Assembly: GCF_000828615.1 (NCBI RefSeq)
Contig: NZ_AP012273.1
Span: 124,001-188,000, forward strand
DNA length: 64,000 nucleotides
Direction of reading: 5' to 3'
Source: Thiolapillus brandeum
GTDB lineage: Bacteria; Pseudomonadota; Gammaproteobacteria; Chromatiales; Chromatiaceae
Each line of letters starts with the position of its first letter. The stretch's first letter is position 1. Positions 9,425-17,884 of the stretch are shown here, piece by piece. The notes under the pieces were generated by a model. The model did no database searches. It saw only the letters and a program-made list of their open reading frames with translations, and was not told where the DNA came from. The position numbers and the translations under genes are program-made.

Positions 9425-10276
9425 ATGAAAAACATAATGAGCATGGCTATAGCTGGCCTCTTTCTGTTGGCAGGGAGTGTTACGGGGGGAGAGCGTACGC
9501 CCGAGCCCATCAAGACTCTGTCACCCAACACCGGCTCGGACATCGAGCTGAAACTGTCCTATGAGAGCTTTCAGGGAATGGAACTGGATGAGGCCGACAA
9601 CTTTGATGGCTGGACTACGACGGCTGAAGTGTCCGTGCCTTTCCTGGAAAGGTTTCGCCTGCGCCTGACCTATCCGTTTAGAACAGAAGGCGATGCGGAT
9701 CTGAAGGATGATCAGCTCGTGATGCCTGGCGAATCCATCGATATCGAGGGCAATGGCGGCGTATTCGATTTCTTCACTCTGCAGTTCGAACATCAGCTCA
9801 AGGGCATGGAAGAGGACGGATACGGATTGTCCTACTACGTTGGTGGCGGCGCGGTGCCTTCGCGCCTGGATACCACCAAAGCGCGTCCCAATGGTGGTTT
9901 TGACGCCTTCAACCATACCGGCACAGTCATCCTGGGCGGTGTGCGTCTGGATCGCCAGCATGGATTTGGCCATGGTATTTTCAATCTCGGCCTGCGCTAC
10001 TATGCGAGTTCCGATGACCTGAGCCCGAGCAGCAATGATTCCTTTACCGTGGCGGATCTCAAGGGCGCACTGGTGTTCAATCCGTGGGGGCCGGTCCACC
10101 CGGTGGTGGAATTGACCTACCTGGGAGATTTTTCAGATGTAAACCAGTTTTCCCTGATTCCCGAGCTGGTGGTTCCCCTGGGACGGAATGTGGATCTGAA
10201 AGCCGGCGCCACCATTGGACTGGGAGGCAATGGCAGCGAATTCGGGGCCCAGGCGCAAGCCGTCGTCAAATTCTGA
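9425..10276 (+). CDS. Outer-membrane beta-barrel protein, unassigned
   Basis: A 283-residue protein with a clear Sec signal peptide (MKNIMSMAIAGLFLLAGSVTGG). The rest is rich in alternating aromatic and polar residues and ends in VVKF, a C-terminal phenylalanine typical of beta-barrel outer-membrane proteins. ATG 9425 is preceded by TTGGAGAGCAGC. I do not recognise the family; segments such as YYVGGGAVPSR and LGLRYYASSDD suggest an outer-membrane transporter-like barrel. It sits between the LPS-kinase-like gene and hldE. Function is unknown. Confidence 0.75.
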   Translation: MKNIMSMAIAGLFLLAGSVTGGERTPEPIKTLSPNTGSDIELKLSYESFQGMELDEADNFDGWTTTAEVSVPFLERFRLRLTYPFRTEGDADLKDDQLVMPGESIDIEGNGGVFDFFTLQFEHQLKGMEEDGYGLSYYVGGGAVPSRLDTTKARPNGGFDAFNHTGTVILGGVRLDRQHGFGHGIFNLGLRYYASSDDLSPSSNDSFTVADLKGALVFNPWGPVHPVVELTYLGDFSDVNQFSLIPELVVPLGRNVDLKAGATIGLGGNGSEFGAQAQAVVKF

Positions 10277-10292
10277 ATGCCTGTCTGAGTTC

Positions 10293-11723
10293 ATGAGTAC
10301 TCTGCCGGATCTATCTAGGGCCCGGGTGCTGGTAGCGGGTGATCTTATGCTGGACCGTTACTGGCATGGAGCGACGGAGCGCATCTCTCCTGAAGCCCCC
10401 GTGCCCGTAGTGCATGTGCGTGATGAGGAGGGGCGCCCCGGTGGCAGTGGCAATGTAGCCGTGAATATTTCCGCCCTGGGCGGCAGGGCTTCCCTGCTGG
10501 GGCTGGTGGGCGAGGATCAGGCCGCTGACAGCCTGGAATCAGCATTGCAACAGGCGGGGGTGAATACCCACCTGTTTCGGGAAAAAACCTATCCCACCAT
10601 TACCAAGCTGCGTGTCATCAGCCGTCATCAGCAACTCATTCGCCTGGATTTCGAGGACGGCTTTCCCGAGCATGATCCGTCAGGCATGTTGCACTGTTTC
10701 CAGGCCCTGCTGGCGGAACATGATGTCGTGGTGCTCTCTGATTATGGCAAGGGAACCCTGGCAAATCCCCAGGCCTGGATCGACCTGGCGCGACAGGCCG
10801 GCCTTCCGGTGTTGATCGACCCCAAGGGAAAAGATTTCTCCCGCTACCGGGGCGCCACCCTGATTACACCCAACCTGTCCGAGTTTGAAGCCGTCGCAGG
10901 TTCCTGCGGCAACACCCGGGAACTTGAAACCGCGGCCCGCAAGCTCCTGGACGACTGTGCTCTCGAACATCTTCTGGTGACCCGTGGCGAACAGGGCATG
11001 AGTCTTTTCAATGCCCATGATGAAGCGCACCATCTGCCCACCCGGGCCAGGGAAGTCTTCGATGTCACCGGCGCCGGGGACACGGTCATCGCCACTCTGG
11101 CAACCGCCCTGGGCGCGGGACAGAGCATGGAATCAGCCACTGCTCTGGCCAATCTGGCGGCAGGCATAGTGGTTGGCAAGCTGGGTACCGCCAGTGTCAG
11201 CGCGGTCGAAATGGAGCACGCCCTCCAGGAGCAACGTCTGGCGGAACACGGCGTGGTCAGCGAGGATGTGCTCATGAATCTGGTGACGGCGGCGCGGAAT
11301 CGGGGCGAGCGGGTGGTATTCACCAATGGCTGCTTCGACCTGTTGCATGCCGGCCACGTCACCTATCTGGAACAGGCGAGCAAGCTGGGCGATCGGCTGA
11401 TAGTGGCCGTCAACACAGATGAAACCGTACGTCAGCTCAAAGGGCCGGAACGTCCTGTGAATCCCCTGGAAAACCGCATGCACGTGCTGGCTGCCCTGGG
11501 TTTCGTGGACTGGGTGGTGCCTTTTGCCGAGGAAACGCCGGAGCGTCTCATATGCCGTCTCCAGCCAGACCTGCTGGTCAAGGGCGGTGACAATGATCCG
11601 GACAGGATTCCCGGTGCTGCCTGTGTGCGTAAAGCCGGTGGTGAAGTCAAGGTGCTCAGTTATGTGGATGGAGTATCCACCACTTCCATTGTTGACAGTA
11701 TCGCGGCGCGCTCCCGGGAGTAG
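10293..11723 (+). CDS. hldE: Bifunctional heptose 7-phosphate kinase / heptose 1-phosphate adenylyltransferase
   Basis: Two-domain enzyme making ADP-D-glycero-beta-D-manno-heptose for the LPS inner core. The N-terminal PfkB-type kinase (residues about 1-310) has GRPGGSGNVAVN and the anion-hole motif DVTGAGDTV. The C-terminal nucleotidyltransferase (about 340-476) has FTNGCFDLLHAGHV and ends with VKGGDNDPD and YVDGVSTTSIVD. The start at ATG 10293 gives 476 residues, the usual HldE length; an upstream frame from 10215 overlaps the preceding gene and lacks family sequence. Context with waaA and the LPS kinase-like gene agrees. Confidence 0.97.
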   Translation: MSTLPDLSRARVLVAGDLMLDRYWHGATERISPEAPVPVVHVRDEEGRPGGSGNVAVNISALGGRASLLGLVGEDQAADSLESALQQAGVNTHLFREKTYPTITKLRVISRHQQLIRLDFEDGFPEHDPSGMLHCFQALLAEHDVVVLSDYGKGTLANPQAWIDLARQAGLPVLIDPKGKDFSRYRGATLITPNLSEFEAVAGSCGNTRELETAARKLLDDCALEHLLVTRGEQGMSLFNAHDEAHHLPTRAREVFDVTGAGDTVIATLATALGAGQSMESATALANLAAGIVVGKLGTASVSAVEMEHALQEQRLAEHGVVSEDVLMNLVTAARNRGERVVFTNGCFDLLHAGHVTYLEQASKLGDRLIVAVNTDETVRQLKGPERPVNPLENRMHVLAALGFVDWVVPFAEETPERLICRLQPDLLVKGGDNDPDRIPGAACVRKAGGEVKVLSYVDGVSTTSIVDSIAARSRE

Positions 11724-11903
11724 TCCTGTTCAATTTACCCGGTACACTATTGGCATGACGATTTCTTCGAGGATATTGCCGCCTGCATCCGGGATGTGGC
11801 GGGAAGGGGTTTCGCTGCCGCTGGAAAGGCATTGTGAAAAGCCGGGAAATTTGCTCCCGGGGAATGCTGCCCGCAGGCGGAAGCGTGGGAGCGCCGGGTT
11901 TTG
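11724..11903. other. Non-coding gap between hldE and the FAD oxidoreductase
   Basis: These 180 bases hold no recognisable gene. A 49-codon open frame (11755-11904) overlaps the next start by one base, but its translation has no recognisable features and no ribosome binding site. No terminator-like hairpin was seen, so hldE and the genes after it may be cotranscribed. Confidence 0.5.
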
Positions 11904-13061
11904 ATGGTTCGCCCTGACTTACTCATCTTCGGGGGTGGTATTGCCGGTCTGTGGGTTCTGTCGCGTGCCCGGCAGGCCGGCTACCAGGCCCTGCTGCTGG
12001 AATCCCGGGCCCTTGGCGGGGTGCAGTCCATCGCTTCCCAGGGCATCATTCACGGGGGCACCAAATACGCGCTCAAGGGTAGCGTTACCGAATCCACCCG
12101 CACCATCGCCGATATGCCCGGCATCTGGCGCAAGGCATTGGCGGGTACTGGGGAAGTGGATCTGTCCGGGGTGCGTCTGCTGTCGGAACACCAGTATCTA
12201 TGGTCCAGTGGCAGTCTGAGTTCCTCCATGGCCAGTCTGTTTGCCAGCAGGCTCATGCAGAGCCGGGTTGCTGCGGTAAGGAAAAATGAATTGCCACCAC
12301 CTTTCGATGTCCCGGCGTTTCGTGGCAGTCTGTATCGGCTCGAGGAACCGGTGCTGGATACGGCGGCCCTCATGGGGGAATTGGCCCGGCAGCTGGCGCC
12401 TTACTGTCATGCCTACGATCCGGCGCAACTGAAGCTGTCCCCCCAGGGGCTGCATATTGGTGAGGTGCAGATCAGGCCCCGCAAGGTATTCCTGGCTGCG
12501 GGCAAGGGCAATGCCGATCTTCTGCAGCGCTGGGGAATGGATGCTCCCCGCATGCAGACCCGCCCCCTGCATATGGTCATGCTCAAGGGGGATTTGCCTC
12601 CGGTGTATGCCCATTGCCTGGGGGCCAGCGCCAATCCGCGCCTGACCATTACCACCTATCCCGGAAAAGTCGGGGACAGTATCTGGTATCTGGGTGGGCA
12701 GTTGGCAGAGAAAGGGGTGAATCTTGGTGCAGAGAAACAGATCCAAATTGCAAGGTCCGAGCTTGGAAAACTGCTGCCCTGGGTGGATTTGTCCGGGGCC
12801 CGCTGGGCCACCCTTAAAATCGATCGGGCTGAAGTGGCCACGCCTGGTGGCCGACGTCCGGAAGACTGTTATCTTGGGGGAAACGGAGCGGTGTTGAGCG
12901 CCTGGCCGACCAAGCTGGCTTTTGCCCCCAGGTTGGCGGAGCAGGTGTTGGTGCATCTGAGGGAAACTGGCATCGGGCCTGGCGCAGAGGCCATTGCCTC
13001 CCTGCCATTGCCGCCCCCGCCCCTGGCGACCCTTCCCTGGGAGACGGCAACATGGAGTTGA
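11904..13061 (+). CDS. FAD-dependent oxidoreductase (DAO/GlpD-like)
   Basis: A 385-residue flavoprotein. The N-terminal dinucleotide-binding motif IFGGGIAGLWVL is followed by LLLESRALGGVQSIASQGIIHGGTKYAL, a stretch typical of DAO-superfamily enzymes that oxidise an amine or hydroxyl next to the flavin. The start is ATG 11904; the TTG one codon earlier is equally in frame. Its stop overlaps the aldo/keto reductase by 10 nt, so the two are translationally coupled. They lie between hldE and waaA, which suggests work on a sugar or envelope intermediate, but the substrate is unknown. Confidence 0.75.
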   Translation: MVRPDLLIFGGGIAGLWVLSRARQAGYQALLLESRALGGVQSIASQGIIHGGTKYALKGSVTESTRTIADMPGIWRKALAGTGEVDLSGVRLLSEHQYLWSSGSLSSSMASLFASRLMQSRVAAVRKNELPPPFDVPAFRGSLYRLEEPVLDTAALMGELARQLAPYCHAYDPAQLKLSPQGLHIGEVQIRPRKVFLAAGKGNADLLQRWGMDAPRMQTRPLHMVMLKGDLPPVYAHCLGASANPRLTITTYPGKVGDSIWYLGGQLAEKGVNLGAEKQIQIARSELGKLLPWVDLSGARWATLKIDRAEVATPGGRRPEDCYLGGNGAVLSAWPTKLAFAPRLAEQVLVHLRETGIGPGAEAIASLPLPPPPLATLPWETATWS

Positions 13062-13825
13062 GACCCCTTGGCAGCACGGGTATCCAGGTGAGCCCCCTGG
13101 GACTGGGCACGGTCAAGTTTGGCCGCAATCAGCAGGTAAAGTATCCCAAAGCCTTTGAGATTCCGGATGATGCGCGCATGGTGCATATCCTGGAGGTGGC
13201 CCGGGAACTGGGTATCAATCTTCTGGATACGGCCCCCGCCTATGGCACGGCTCAGGAGCGCCTGGGAAAACTCATGCCTGGCCCGCGTGATTCGTGGGTC
13301 ATCGTCTCCAAGGTGGGAGAAATTTTTGAAAACGGCCGTTCCCGCTTCGATTTCAGCCATGCCTATACGCGCACGGTGGTGGAGCAGAGCCTCAAGGCAT
13401 TGAATACGGATTATCTGGATTGTGTGCTGATCCATTCTGATGGGGATGACCTGCGCATCCTCGAACAGGAAGGTGCTCTGGATGCCCTGCGGGAACTGAA
13501 GGAGAAAGGACTGATTCGCGCCCATGGCATGTCGTCCAAGACCGTGGAGGGCGGTTTGCGCGTCGTCAGGGACATGGATCTGGTGATGGCCACGGCCAAC
13601 CTGGAGTATGCTGATGAACGGCCGGTACTCGAAGCCGCCCACGAGCAGCACAAGGGGGTTCTGATCAAGAAGGGCCTCATGAGCGGTCATGTTCAGGGCC
13701 GGGAAGGTGTACGCACTGCCATGGAACATGTGTTTTCCCTGCCGGGAGTGAGCAGCATGATCGTTGGAACCATCGATGAAGGGCATTTGCGCCAGAACGC
13801 TGCTCTCGCGGAAACCCTGACATGA
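13052..13825 (+). CDS. Aldo/keto reductase
   Basis: A 257-residue TIM-barrel oxidoreductase. It has the N-terminal LGSTGIQVSPLGLGTVKFG, the catalytic Asp/Tyr segment LLDTAPAYGTAQERLG, the catalytic lysine in VIVSKVGE, and the strand LDCVLIHSDGDD. It is shorter than canonical AKRs (about 320) and ends with GVSSMIVGTIDEGHLRQN, the usual cofactor-binding end. It overlaps the FAD oxidoreductase upstream by 10 nt and waaA downstream by 4 nt. The coupling suggests the two redox enzymes act on one pathway. The substrate is unknown. Confidence 0.85.
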   Translation: MELRPLGSTGIQVSPLGLGTVKFGRNQQVKYPKAFEIPDDARMVHILEVARELGINLLDTAPAYGTAQERLGKLMPGPRDSWVIVSKVGEIFENGRSRFDFSHAYTRTVVEQSLKALNTDYLDCVLIHSDGDDLRILEQEGALDALRELKEKGLIRAHGMSSKTVEGGLRVVRDMDLVMATANLEYADERPVLEAAHEQHKGVLIKKGLMSGHVQGREGVRTAMEHVFSLPGVSSMIVGTIDEGHLRQNAALAETLT

Positions 13826-15081
13826 GAATGCTCTATACCCTGGTGCTGTATCTGATGCTGCCTGGGGTGCTGCTGCGCCTGCTGTGGCGTAGTTTGCGGG
13901 TACCAGCCTACCGCGAGCGCTGGAAGGAACGTTTTGGCAGGCCGGAGATTGGAGCACCTTCCGGGGGAGTGTGGATTCATGCCGTTTCCGTGGGAGAAGT
14001 GCAGGCCATAGAACCCCTGGTGCGGCACCTGCGCGAGCAGCATCCCGATCTGGCCCTGACGATTACCACCGCTACGCCAACGGGTTCGGAGCGGGTAAGA
14101 CTGCTGTTTGGCTCAGATGTGTATCACAGCTATTGCCCCTATGATCTGCCCTTCGCAGTGCGGGGCTTTCTGCAGCGTGTGCGGCCGCGTATGCTGATCA
14201 TGGTGGAAACGGAGATCTGGCCCAACCTTCTGGCAATCTGTGAGCAGCAGGGTATTCCCACTCTGTTGGCCAATGGACGGCTGTCCCACCGCTCCGCCCG
14301 GGGGTATGGGCGCCTGGGGAGGTTCACCCGCCGGGTGTTTTCCGGTATCCGGGCCGTAGCGGCCCAGTCCGGGGCCGATGCCGAGCGCTTTATCGATTTG
14401 GGTGTCCCTCCGGAACGTGTCAGTGTCACCGGCAGCATCAAATTCGACATGCGCATTCCCGCCAGCGTTCAGGAGCAGATACAGGTATTGCGCCGCGCCT
14501 GGGGTGATCGTCCTGTGTGGGTGGCCGCCAGCACCCATGAAGGGGAAGAGGAGCAGGTACTGGCTGCCCACCGAAAACTGCTGGAAGCTGTTCCCACGGC
14601 GCTATTGGTACTGGTTCCCAGGCATCCCGAGCGCTTCGACCGGGTGGCCGCCCTGGTGGTGCGCCATGGCTTCCCCATGTGCCGACGCAGCCTGGAGCAA
14701 CCCTGTGGTGAGAACACCCAGGTGTTTCTGGGGGATACCATGGGGGAACTTCCGGTTTTCCTCGGGGGAGCCGATGTGGCCTATATCGGCGGCAGTCTGG
14801 TCAAGGTGGGTGGGCACAACATGCTGGAAGCGGCTGCTCAGGGGGTGCCGGTGGTATTTGGTCCCCATGTATTCAACTTTTCCGGGATTGCGCGTTTGCT
14901 TCGGGACCGGGAGGCGGGGGTAATGGTGGAAGATGGCAGCCGCCTGGCCGAGCAGGTGGCTGCCTGGCTGCAGGATGCCAGTGAGCGTTCCCGTATCGGG
15001 GAGAATGGGCGTCAGGTGGTGGAAGAGAACCGAGGTGCCCTGCAGCGGCTGGCAGCCCTTGTGGATGATCTGCTGGCTTGA
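13822..15081 (+). CDS. waaA: Kdo transferase
   Basis: GT-B glycosyltransferase (419 residues) that adds Kdo to lipid IVA at the inner membrane. It has an N-terminal membrane anchor (LYTLVLYLMLPGVLLRLLW), GVWIHAVSVGEVQA, MVETEIWPNLL, ASTHEGEEE and the C-terminal GGSLVKVGGHNMLEAAA that binds the CMP-sugar. Length and motifs fit WaaA/KdtA. The ATG lies in a 4-nt overlap with the aldo/keto reductase stop. It is the last gene of the + strand LPS block; the next gene is convergent. Confidence 0.96.
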   Translation: MRMLYTLVLYLMLPGVLLRLLWRSLRVPAYRERWKERFGRPEIGAPSGGVWIHAVSVGEVQAIEPLVRHLREQHPDLALTITTATPTGSERVRLLFGSDVYHSYCPYDLPFAVRGFLQRVRPRMLIMVETEIWPNLLAICEQQGIPTLLANGRLSHRSARGYGRLGRFTRRVFSGIRAVAAQSGADAERFIDLGVPPERVSVTGSIKFDMRIPASVQEQIQVLRRAWGDRPVWVAASTHEGEEEQVLAAHRKLLEAVPTALLVLVPRHPERFDRVAALVVRHGFPMCRRSLEQPCGENTQVFLGDTMGELPVFLGGADVAYIGGSLVKVGGHNMLEAAAQGVPVVFGPHVFNFSGIARLLRDREAGVMVEDGSRLAEQVAAWLQDASERSRIGENGRQVVEENRGALQRLAALVDDLLA

Positions 15082-15094
15082 GTGCGGTTCAAGT

Positions 15095-15754
15095 TCAGAA
15101 AGTAAACCCTGATGGCTCCGGCAAAAGTTCCAGAGGCGCCAGATCCGTCTCGAAAAGAAAATCCTGTACGAATTCATCGCCATGGCGTGTGATGAGGGTT
15201 GCTTCCATGACCGGGGATTCCCCTATGATCATGAACAGGCGCCCTTCCGGTGCCAGCAGGCGTTCCAGACGGTCATCGTAGCGGGGCAGGGAACCGGTCA
15301 CGGCAATGGCATCGAAACCACCTTCCGGAAGATCCGCAAGGAAGGCATTGCCCAAATGCAGGTGGATATTGTTGGCGGCCTGTAGCGCCAGTTTCTCTTC
15401 TGCGGTTTTGACCAGGGCCTCGTAGATGTCATAGCTGACCACCGAGTTGCCCAGGGCTGCCAGGCAGGCCGTGACGAAACCGCTGCCGGTGCCCACTTCC
15501 AGAACCTGGTCGCTGGGTTTTACCGCCAGGGATTGCAACATGCGGGCTTCGAGCTTGGGTTCCATCATGACCTGGCCATGTCCCAGGGGAATGCGTGTGT
15601 CGCTGAAAGCCAGGGAGCGGTAGGCATGGGGTACGAACTGTTCCCGGGGGACATCCTGCATGACCTGCAGTACCCGGTCGTCGAACACATCCCAGGGACG
15701 TATTTGCTGCCAGGCCATGTTGTAGCGGGCTTTATCGAGATTGAGTTCGGGCAT
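15095..15754 (-). CDS. Protein-L-isoaspartate O-methyltransferase family protein
   Basis: A 219-residue SAM-dependent methyltransferase of the Pcm family, which methylates isoaspartyl residues so damaged proteins can be repaired. It shows LEVGTGSGFVTACLAALG (SAM motif I), REQFVPHAYRSLAFSDTRIPLGHGQVMMEP and the post-motif segment FDAIAVTGSLP. The start at 15754 has AGGAAA about 7 nt upstream; the reading frame continues upstream to 15817 but without family sequence. It is convergent with waaA, with only 13 nt between the stops. True Pcm usually has an SxP substrate loop that I cannot confirm here. Confidence 0.8.
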   Translation of the reverse strand: MPELNLDKARYNMAWQQIRPWDVFDDRVLQVMQDVPREQFVPHAYRSLAFSDTRIPLGHGQVMMEPKLEARMLQSLAVKPSDQVLEVGTGSGFVTACLAALGNSVVSYDIYEALVKTAEEKLALQAANNIHLHLGNAFLADLPEGGFDAIAVTGSLPRYDDRLERLLAPEGRLFMIIGESPVMEATLITRHGDEFVQDFLFETDLAPLELLPEPSGFTF

Positions 15755-15853
15755 GATGGTTTCCTGCATTCTGAAAATGGTATCTGAAAGAGTAAGCGGA
15801 TTCATATTCCCAGGCAAGGGAAACGCCAGGCTGAGGGTGGTGTTTGAGTCCTG

Positions 15854-16105
15854 TTAGCCGCCGGTGACAGGGGGGAAGAAGCCCACTTCATCCCCATCTT
15901 TGACACGGCTGTCGTCCTGGGCCATTTCCTGGTTCACGGCCCCCAGAACCCGTTCATCACCGCTGAAGACCTCTTTCCACACGCCACCCCGCCGGGTCAG
16001 CTGGTTTTTCAGGTCGCCCAGGGTCTGGATGCCATCCGCCGGCAGGGATTCGCCTTCACTTCCCAGGCGTTCTTTCAGACTGGCGAAATAGAGCAGCCGG
16101 ATCAT
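15854..16105 (-). CDS. moaD: Molybdopterin synthase small subunit
   Basis: Ubiquitin-like sulfur carrier (83 residues) that, as a C-terminal thiocarboxylate, gives sulfur to precursor Z in molybdopterin synthesis. The C-terminus is VGFFPPVTGG, with the obligatory terminal Gly-Gly, and the N-terminus IRLLYFASLKERLG is typical. It overlaps moeA by 4 nt. The large subunit MoaE is not adjacent, so the rest of the moa set must lie elsewhere. Confidence 0.93.
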   Translation of the reverse strand: MIRLLYFASLKERLGSEGESLPADGIQTLGDLKNQLTRRGGVWKEVFSGDERVLGAVNQEMAQDDSRVKDGDEVGFFPPVTGG

Positions 16106-17343
16106 GACAGCAGCTCACTGAAAGGCATGAACTGAACCTGGTCCCCGGTTTTGATGGTCTGGTTTTCCGGCAGCACCACCAGTCCGTTGGCCCAGGTCGT
16201 GGAACTGAGTACCGCGGATGAACGGCTGGGATGGACGCTCACCCGGTCGCTGCCATCGGCTTGTTTCTCCAGGCGGGCACGGTGAAACTCCCGGCGCTTG
16301 TCCGGCTTGTTCCAGTCGAATCCTGCGGTGGCCTGGATGGTCGTGGGCATCACCTCGGACAGTCCGGCCAACTTGCGGATAAACGGCCGGCCGAACAGTA
16401 GAAAGGTGACGAACAGGGATACGGGGTTACCCGGGGTGCCAAGGAAAGGAGTATCGCCAATATGTCCAAAGGCTACGGGCTTGCCCGGGCGGATGGCCAC
16501 TTTCCACATGTTCAGTTTTCCCAGGGCTTCCACGGCGGGCTTGACATGGTCTTCTTCACCGACGGAAACGCCACCCGAGGCGATCACCAGATCAGCCTGT
16601 CCCGCCGCATTTGTCAGGGCGGCCTTGGTGGCCTCCAGCGTATCTTCCACCTGTCCCAGGTCGATGACCTCGCAACCCAGGGCGCGCAGCATGCCCGCCA
16701 GGGTGAAGAGATTGGAGTTGTAGATCATGCCGGGTTTCAGGGGCTGGCCGGGCATCAACAGCTCGTCGCCGCTGGCGAGTACTGCCACTCTGGGGCGGCG
16801 CCAGACCTGGAGCTGGCCCACGCCTACGGAGGCGGCGAGGCCCAGGTGTTGGGGCAGCAGGCGCACTCCGGGCTGGATGATCTCCTCGTTCTGGCGTATG
16901 TCTTCCCCCCTGCGCCGGATATGGGCGCCGGGCTGGGGCAGGGCGTTGATGATCACCTCACCGTTCTGTTCGCAGGTGAGCTCCTGCATGACCACGGCGT
17001 CCGCGCCCTCGGGTACCGGGGCACCGGTGAAGATGCGGGCAGCGGTGCCGGGTTCCAGGGCCTGGGGAGCGGTGCCGGCGGGAATGCGCTGTGAGATTCT
17101 CAGAGAAGTGCCGGCAGCAGGGATGTCTCTGGTTCGGACGGCATAGCCATCCATGGCGCTGTTGTCCCAGCCGGGGACGTCGATGCCGCTGTTCACCGGG
17201 GCGGCCAACACCCGTCCCAGGGCATCGTGCAGGTTCAGGGTTTCCGTGTCCTGCATGGGCCTGGCATGGGAAAGCAACAGTTCCACGGCTTCTTCATAGG
17301 GTTTGAGGTCGGAAACGCTGGGAGTGCAGTCACAGCCTGACAT
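16102..17343 (-). CDS. moeA: Molybdopterin molybdenumtransferase
   Basis: MoeA (413 residues) inserts molybdate into adenylylated molybdopterin. Visible landmarks are the N-terminal LSHARPMQDTE and VPGWDNSAMDGYAVR, the catalytic-domain stretch DLVIASGGVSVGEEDHVKPAVE, the GKPVAFG and LGTPGNPVS loops, and a C-terminal beta-barrel domain ending in LVVLPENQTIKTGDQV. It overlaps moaD downstream and is separated from moaB upstream by one base, a compact moaB-moeA-moaD unit. Confidence 0.96.
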   Translation of the reverse strand: MSGCDCTPSVSDLKPYEEAVELLLSHARPMQDTETLNLHDALGRVLAAPVNSGIDVPGWDNSAMDGYAVRTRDIPAAGTSLRISQRIPAGTAPQALEPGTAARIFTGAPVPEGADAVVMQELTCEQNGEVIINALPQPGAHIRRRGEDIRQNEEIIQPGVRLLPQHLGLAASVGVGQLQVWRRPRVAVLASGDELLMPGQPLKPGMIYNSNLFTLAGMLRALGCEVIDLGQVEDTLEATKAALTNAAGQADLVIASGGVSVGEEDHVKPAVEALGKLNMWKVAIRPGKPVAFGHIGDTPFLGTPGNPVSLFVTFLLFGRPFIRKLAGLSEVMPTTIQATAGFDWNKPDKRREFHRARLEKQADGSDRVSVHPSRSSAVLSSTTWANGLVVLPENQTIKTGDQVQFMPFSELLS

Positions 17344-17344
17344 G

Positions 17345-17875
17345 TTACTTCTCCATCAATCGGGGAATGAGTACGGCAAAATTGCAGGGGCGGGTGCGGA
17401 TATCCAGTTGGGGTTGGATGATTTTGCCCCAGGCGGTGCGGCAGGCGCCGGTGGAGCCGGGGATACAGAACAGGAAGGTGCCATTGGCCAGGCCCGCCAG
17501 GCAGCGGGACTGCAGGGTCGAGGCGCCGATCTCCTCGAAAGAGACCTGCCGGTAGAGTTCGCCAAAGCCCTCTACCTCCTTGTCCAGCAGTGGCAGGACC
17601 GCTTCCGGGGTGCTGTCACGCCCGGTGACGCCGGTGCCGCCGGTGGAGATGACGACTTCGACTTCCGGGTCGGCGATCCAGGCGGAGAACTGGGCCCGCA
17701 TCTGGTAGATGTCATCGGGGACGATCTTCTTGCCCATGAATTCATGCCCGGCCTCCACCAGGGCATCGCGCAGGTAGTCTCCGGACTTGTCCGTTGCATC
17801 CGTGCGGCTGTCGGAGACCGTGAGCACGGCGATTTTCAGGGGGCGGAATTCCTCATTGCCGGTGGCGTGTCCCAT
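17345..17875 (-). CDS. moaB: Molybdenum cofactor biosynthesis protein B
   Basis: A 176-residue MoaB/MogA-fold protein, taken to adenylylate molybdopterin before metal insertion. Diagnostic segments are [37 protein letters not shown] and [18 protein letters not shown]. The length and ending match MoaB more than MogA. It opens the moaB-moeA-moaD group and lies 9 nt downstream of the PfkB kinase, so it may be read from the same transcript. Confidence 0.95.
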   Translation of the reverse strand: MGHATGNEEFRPLKIAVLTVSDSRTDATDKSGDYLRDALVEAGHEFMGKKIVPDDIYQMRAQFSAWIADPEVEVVISTGGTGVTGRDSTPEAVLPLLDKEVEGFGELYRQVSFEEIGASTLQSRCLAGLANGTFLFCIPGSTGACRTAWGKIIQPQLDIRTRPCNFAVLIPRLMEK

Positions 17876-17884
17876 GTCTGGCTC

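Noticed and set aside
11755-11904. A 49-codon gene between hldE and the FAD oxidoreductase
   Set aside because: No ribosome binding site, low-complexity arginine-rich tail, and no recognisable relatives.
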